Positions 61,513 through 64,000 of a stretch of 64,000 bases of DNA are shown one piece after another. Origin of the DNA: an uncultured Collinsella sp. (lineage in GTDB: Bacteria; Actinomycetota; Coriobacteriia; Coriobacteriales; Coriobacteriaceae); contig CAKUEW010000005.1 in NCBI GenBank assembly GCA_934646815.1, positions 1 through 64,000 of the forward strand, read 5' to 3'. The stretch's first letter is position 1; every line of letters starts with the position of its first letter. A program made the translations under genes and the position numbers. The notes below the pieces were generated by a model, which was not told where the DNA came from, did not search any database, and saw only the letters and a list, made by a program, of their open reading frames with translations.

Positions 61513-62362
61513 GACGAACCCCATAGAACACGCGGCTCACCGAGTTATAGAAGCTCTCGGGGCCGTAGTCCAGCAGCAGCACATCGCCGGGGCCACGGCG
61601 CACAGCCACGCTTTCGACCGTACCGTCGCAGGTAATAAACTGCCCGTCGATGGCGATAGCAGGAACGCTCGGGCGATCGTCGGACATAAAGATCTCGACG
61701 ACATCGCTCGGCGAGGTCAAAAACGCGCGAGCCTGAATGGTGTGCGGCGCGATGGGAACGCAAACCATACCGGCGTAGTCGGGGCTCACGATGGGGCCGC
61801 CGGCAGAAAGGGCATAGCCCGTGGAGCCGGTCGCCGTGGACACGACAACGCCGTCGCCACGCAGGCGATCGATATGATGGCCCGACACGGTGATGTCGAA
61901 CTCGACCATATCGGACAAGGGGCCGCGCGTGAGCGCCATGTCGTTAAGGGCAAAGGTACGCACGACGTCCTTGGTACCGTCGTCACGTACGGACACAATA
62001 TCGGCAGCGATGGTGGCGCGGCGACTCACGTGGAGCTCGCCGGACAGGGCATCACTCACGACCTGCAAAATGTCGCGCTCCTCGGGGCTCGCCGCCGTCA
62101 AAAAGCCCAGATGACCATAGGACAGGCCCAGAATGGGAATCTCGCGGTAGTTGAGGATGCGCGCCGCGCGCAGCAGCGTGCCGTCACCACCGAGGGTGAT
62201 GACCAGGTCGGCACCGTCCACATCGGGCGTGGACTGAATCTTGGAGCGCTGATCGGCGGCCCATGTGACCTCATAGCCCTGGCGCGTCAGCCACAGCTCC
62301 AGCATCAGGCCACTCTCGACAGCCTCTTGCTTGTAATAGTTGGGAACCAGAAAGACCTTCAT
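61502..62362 (-). CDS. nadK: NAD kinase
   Basis: Phosphorylates NAD to NADP. The 286 residues contain the nucleotide-binding signature TLGGDGTLLRAARIL (about residues 57-71), GLSYGHLGFLTAA, and the NDMAL and STATGSTGYALSAGGPIVSP regions. The start overlaps the tlyA stop by 4 nt (ATGA type). Its place between tlyA and recN is a conserved order in Actinobacteria and Firmicutes. Confidence 0.95.
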   Translation of the reverse strand: MKVFLVPNYYKQEAVESGLMLELWLTRQGYEVTWAADQRSKIQSTPDVDGADLVITLGGDGTLLRAARILNYREIPILGLSYGHLGFLTAASPEERDILQVVSDALSGELHVSRRATIAADIVSVRDDGTKDVVRTFALNDMALTRGPLSDMVEFDITVSGHHIDRLRGDGVVVSTATGSTGYALSAGGPIVSPDYAGMVCVPIAPHTIQARAFLTSPSDVVEIFMSDDRPSVPAIAIDGQFITCDGTVESVAVRRGPGDVLLLDYGPESFYNSVSRVFYGVRHDR

Positions 62363-63171
62363 AGCGTTGCAGCTTTCTCGCTCAAAGCCGATACCTGGGA
62401 TTGCAGCTCGTCTTGGGAGCGCTCGCTGGGCGCGAACCGGGTGCCATACAGGAAAAACTCAACGTTGCCCTTGGCACCATGGATGGGCGACAAGCACACG
62501 TCGACCGGGAACAGGCCCTTGGTGGCAAACAGCTCGACTGCGGCCACAAGCGTCTCTGCGCGCACGACCGGATCGGTCACGATACCGCCCTCGCCCACCA
62601 GCGCTGCCGGGGCTTCAAACTGCGGTTTTACAAGCGTGCAAAACGCGCCCGTCGGCGTTAGGCAATCCAGCACCGCGTCGATGATGTGGCCGATGCTTGT
62701 AAACGACACATCGCACACGGCCAGGTCAATGGCGCTCGCATAGCCAAGCTCGGGCAGCTGCGTCACATTGGTGCGCTCGTGAAGCGTCACACGATCGTCC
62801 TGACGAAGCGACCAGTCAAACTGAGCGCGTCCAACGTCGACCGAGACAACCGTCGCGGCGCCACGCTTAAGCAGGCAATCGGTAAAACCGCCGGTAGAGC
62901 AGCCAACATCGAGGCAGGCAAGCCCGGTGGGATTGATGCCAAACGCATCGAGCGCGCCCTCGAGCTTAAGACCGCCGCGACCGACATAGGGAATTCGCCC
63001 CTTCACATGAAGCGGCAAACCCGGGTCCACCTTGAGTCCGGGCGAGGTCAAACGCTCGCCGCCGCTCGAGACCAAACCGGCCATCAGAGTGCGAAGGGCA
63101 TCCGCGCGATCGGCGCAGATGCCCTGTGAAATCAGTTCGTCGTCAAGACGCACGCGTTTCATGAATGCCAT
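62359..63171 (-). CDS. tlyA: TlyA-family rRNA 2'-O-methyltransferase
   Basis: Family members methylate 16S (C1409) and/or 23S (C1920) rRNA. The 270 residues have an N-terminal S4 RNA-binding domain (KRVRLDDELISQGICADRAD, about residues 4-23) and an FtsJ-like SAM domain. The latter has GLACLDVGCSTGGFTDCLLK and DLAVCDVSFTSIGH. Starts at ATG 63171 (TGATG overlap with the xseB stop) and at ATG 63162 are both possible. The long basic N-terminus seen in dual-site TlyA is limited here, so the target site is undecided. Confidence 0.92.
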   Translation of the reverse strand: MAFMKRVRLDDELISQGICADRADALRTLMAGLVSSGGERLTSPGLKVDPGLPLHVKGRIPYVGRGGLKLEGALDAFGINPTGLACLDVGCSTGGFTDCLLKRGAATVVSVDVGRAQFDWSLRQDDRVTLHERTNVTQLPELGYASAIDLAVCDVSFTSIGHIIDAVLDCLTPTGAFCTLVKPQFEAPAALVGEGGIVTDPVVRAETLVAAVELFATKGLFPVDVCLSPIHGAKGNVEFFLYGTRFAPSERSQDELQSQVSALSEKAATL

Positions 63172-63437
63172 CAACCATTCGTGTCCGGAGATGCAGCCTG
63201 GCCATTCTTGGATTCGTTTGCCGCATCCTCATCGTATTCCTGCTCGAGCTTGTCCGCCTCGCGCGGCGTAAGCTCAAACTTGTCGACCATATCCACCGCA
63301 CGCGAGCCCAGCTCAATCGCTTCGTCAAATAGATCGAGCGAACGCTCCAGGGACGTATCCTTAGAGCGGACGGTGGCGATGATCTGGTCCAGGCGGTCCG
63401 AGATCTCGTCGAAGTTACGGACGGAACCCTCTGGCAT
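63171..63437 (-). CDS. xseB: Exodeoxyribonuclease VII small subunit
   Basis: An 88-residue helical protein with the XseB core (NFDEISDRLDQIIATVRSKD, TSLERSLDLFDEAIELG). It forms exonuclease VII with XseA, which degrades single-stranded DNA. The last ~20 residues are acidic and polar. xseA, normally directly upstream, is absent; nusB takes its place 2 bp away, so the large subunit must be encoded elsewhere or be missing. Confidence 0.9.
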   Translation of the reverse strand: MPEGSVRNFDEISDRLDQIIATVRSKDTSLERSLDLFDEAIELGSRAVDMVDKFELTPREADKLEQEYDEDAANESKNGQAASPDTNG

Positions 63438-63439
63438 GG

Positions 63440-64000
63440 CTACTCCTCGACCGCGCCGGTCTCGACGGAGCCAGACTCGACCTCGACCTCAGCAGCCTCG
63501 TCCAGCACACCGGCAGCAGCCTGAGCTGCGGCGACCTTAGCGGCGGCCTCGGCAGCCTGGGCCTCCTCACGGGCACGATCCTCGGCCAGAAGCTCCTGAT
63601 ACAGGTCCTCGCCCGGCAGCTCCTCGCTGCGAGCGATCTTGCCCAGCACGCCGTTGACGAACTTGGCGGACTGATCGGTGCCATAGGCCTTGGCGATCTC
63701 GACAGCCTCGTTGATCACGATGGCATCCGAGACCTCCTCGTCGGTGAGGAAACGCATCTCGTAGACGGCGATACGCAGCAGGTTGCGGTCGGCGCCGGGC
63801 ATTCGCATAAGATCCCAGTTTTTAGCGACGGAGCGCAGCGCGCAGTCGATGCGGTCGATATGCTCGTAGGCACCGCGGCACAGCTCCAGCGCGTACGGGT
63901 CGAGGGGACCCTTCGAGATCAGGAAATCGCCCTCGAGGATGCGCTCGAGCGGGCTGTCCGTGGCCTCGGCCTGAAACAGCAGCTGCAGCGCCTGACTGCG
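63440..64000 (-). CDS. nusB: Transcription antitermination factor NusB (5' end beyond the window)
   Basis: The frame is open to the window edge: 186 residues are visible and the start codon lies outside. The visible part begins RSQALQLLFQAEATDSPLE, matching the first helix of NusB. RIDCALRSVAKNWDLMRMPG, DRNLLRIAVYEMRFL, INEAVEIAKAYGTDQSAKFV and NGVLGKIA complete the core. NusB binds boxA RNA with NusE during rRNA transcription. After the core there is an unusual ~55-residue tail rich in Ala and Glu (EEAQAAEAAAKVAAAQAAAG), likely disordered. First visible gene of the recN operon. Confidence 0.93.
   Translation of the reverse strand, partial: RSQALQLLFQAEATDSPLERILEGDFLISKGPLDPYALELCRGAYEHIDRIDCALRSVAKNWDLMRMPGADRNLLRIAVYEMRFLTDEEVSDAIVINEAVEIAKAYGTDQSAKFVNGVLGKIARSEELPGEDLYQELLAEDRAREEAQAAEAAAKVAAAQAAAGVLDEAAEVEVESGSVETGAVEE

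Overview
The window is chromosomal DNA of a high-GC anaerobic actinobacterium of the class Coriobacteriia. The gene set and the glycogen and fructose-PTS clusters fit Collinsella best, but this is inference from gene content, not from a database match. There is no phage, insertion sequence, CRISPR array or rRNA operon. Both tRNA genes are on the minus strand.

Layout. Positions 1-15.7 kb hold an exopolysaccharide operon read right to left. It starts with a LoaP/NusG-type antiterminator behind a leader of nearly 700 nt. Next come two initiating sugar transferases, a WecE-type aminotransferase, three glycosyltransferases, an EpsG-type polymerase, an unusual pyruvyl-transferase/iron-sulfur fusion, a Wzx flippase, RmlA, RmlB and WecB. 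Positions 15.8-17.4 kb hold tRNA-Ala, a thiamine pyrophosphokinase and a HAD phosphatase. Positions 17.4-31.0 kb hold a complete glycogen module on the plus strand: glgB, glgP, glgC, glgD, glgA, then a GH13-GH77 fusion. GlgB and especially GlgA carry long lysine/alanine-rich tails resembling histone H1. Positions 31-41 kb are housekeeping: fmdB-like, rsmB-fmt-def-priA, gltX and metK. Positions 40.6-50 kb hold sdaA, an L,D-transpeptidase, a MacAB-type efflux system, a TetR regulator, a flippase-like membrane protein and tRNA-Glu. Positions 50.4-59.9 kb hold cca, two fruK paralogues, ptsI, ptsH, fruA and a divergent RpiR regulator. Positions 59.9-64 kb hold recN-nadK-tlyA-xseB-nusB, with nusB cut by the window edge.

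How the genes work together. The glycogen genes cover ADP-glucose synthesis (GlgC/GlgD), elongation (GlgA), branching (GlgB), phosphorolysis (GlgP) and limit-dextrin processing (GH13-GH77). LacI-type operator-like palindromes lie in front of both glgB and the GH13-GH77 gene, suggesting common control. The fructose block encodes EI, HPr, EIIBCA and two 1-phosphofructokinase-like enzymes, with palindromic sites between fruA and its probable RpiR regulator. The polysaccharide operon supplies dTDP-4-amino-sugar and ManNAc-type precursors.

The least expected content is intergenic. At least five families of long near-perfect palindromes sit between genes. One family (40584-40704 and 56333-56480) keeps a nearly identical, structured core of about 70 nt with compensatory base changes, while its 26- and 40-bp arms differ between loci.
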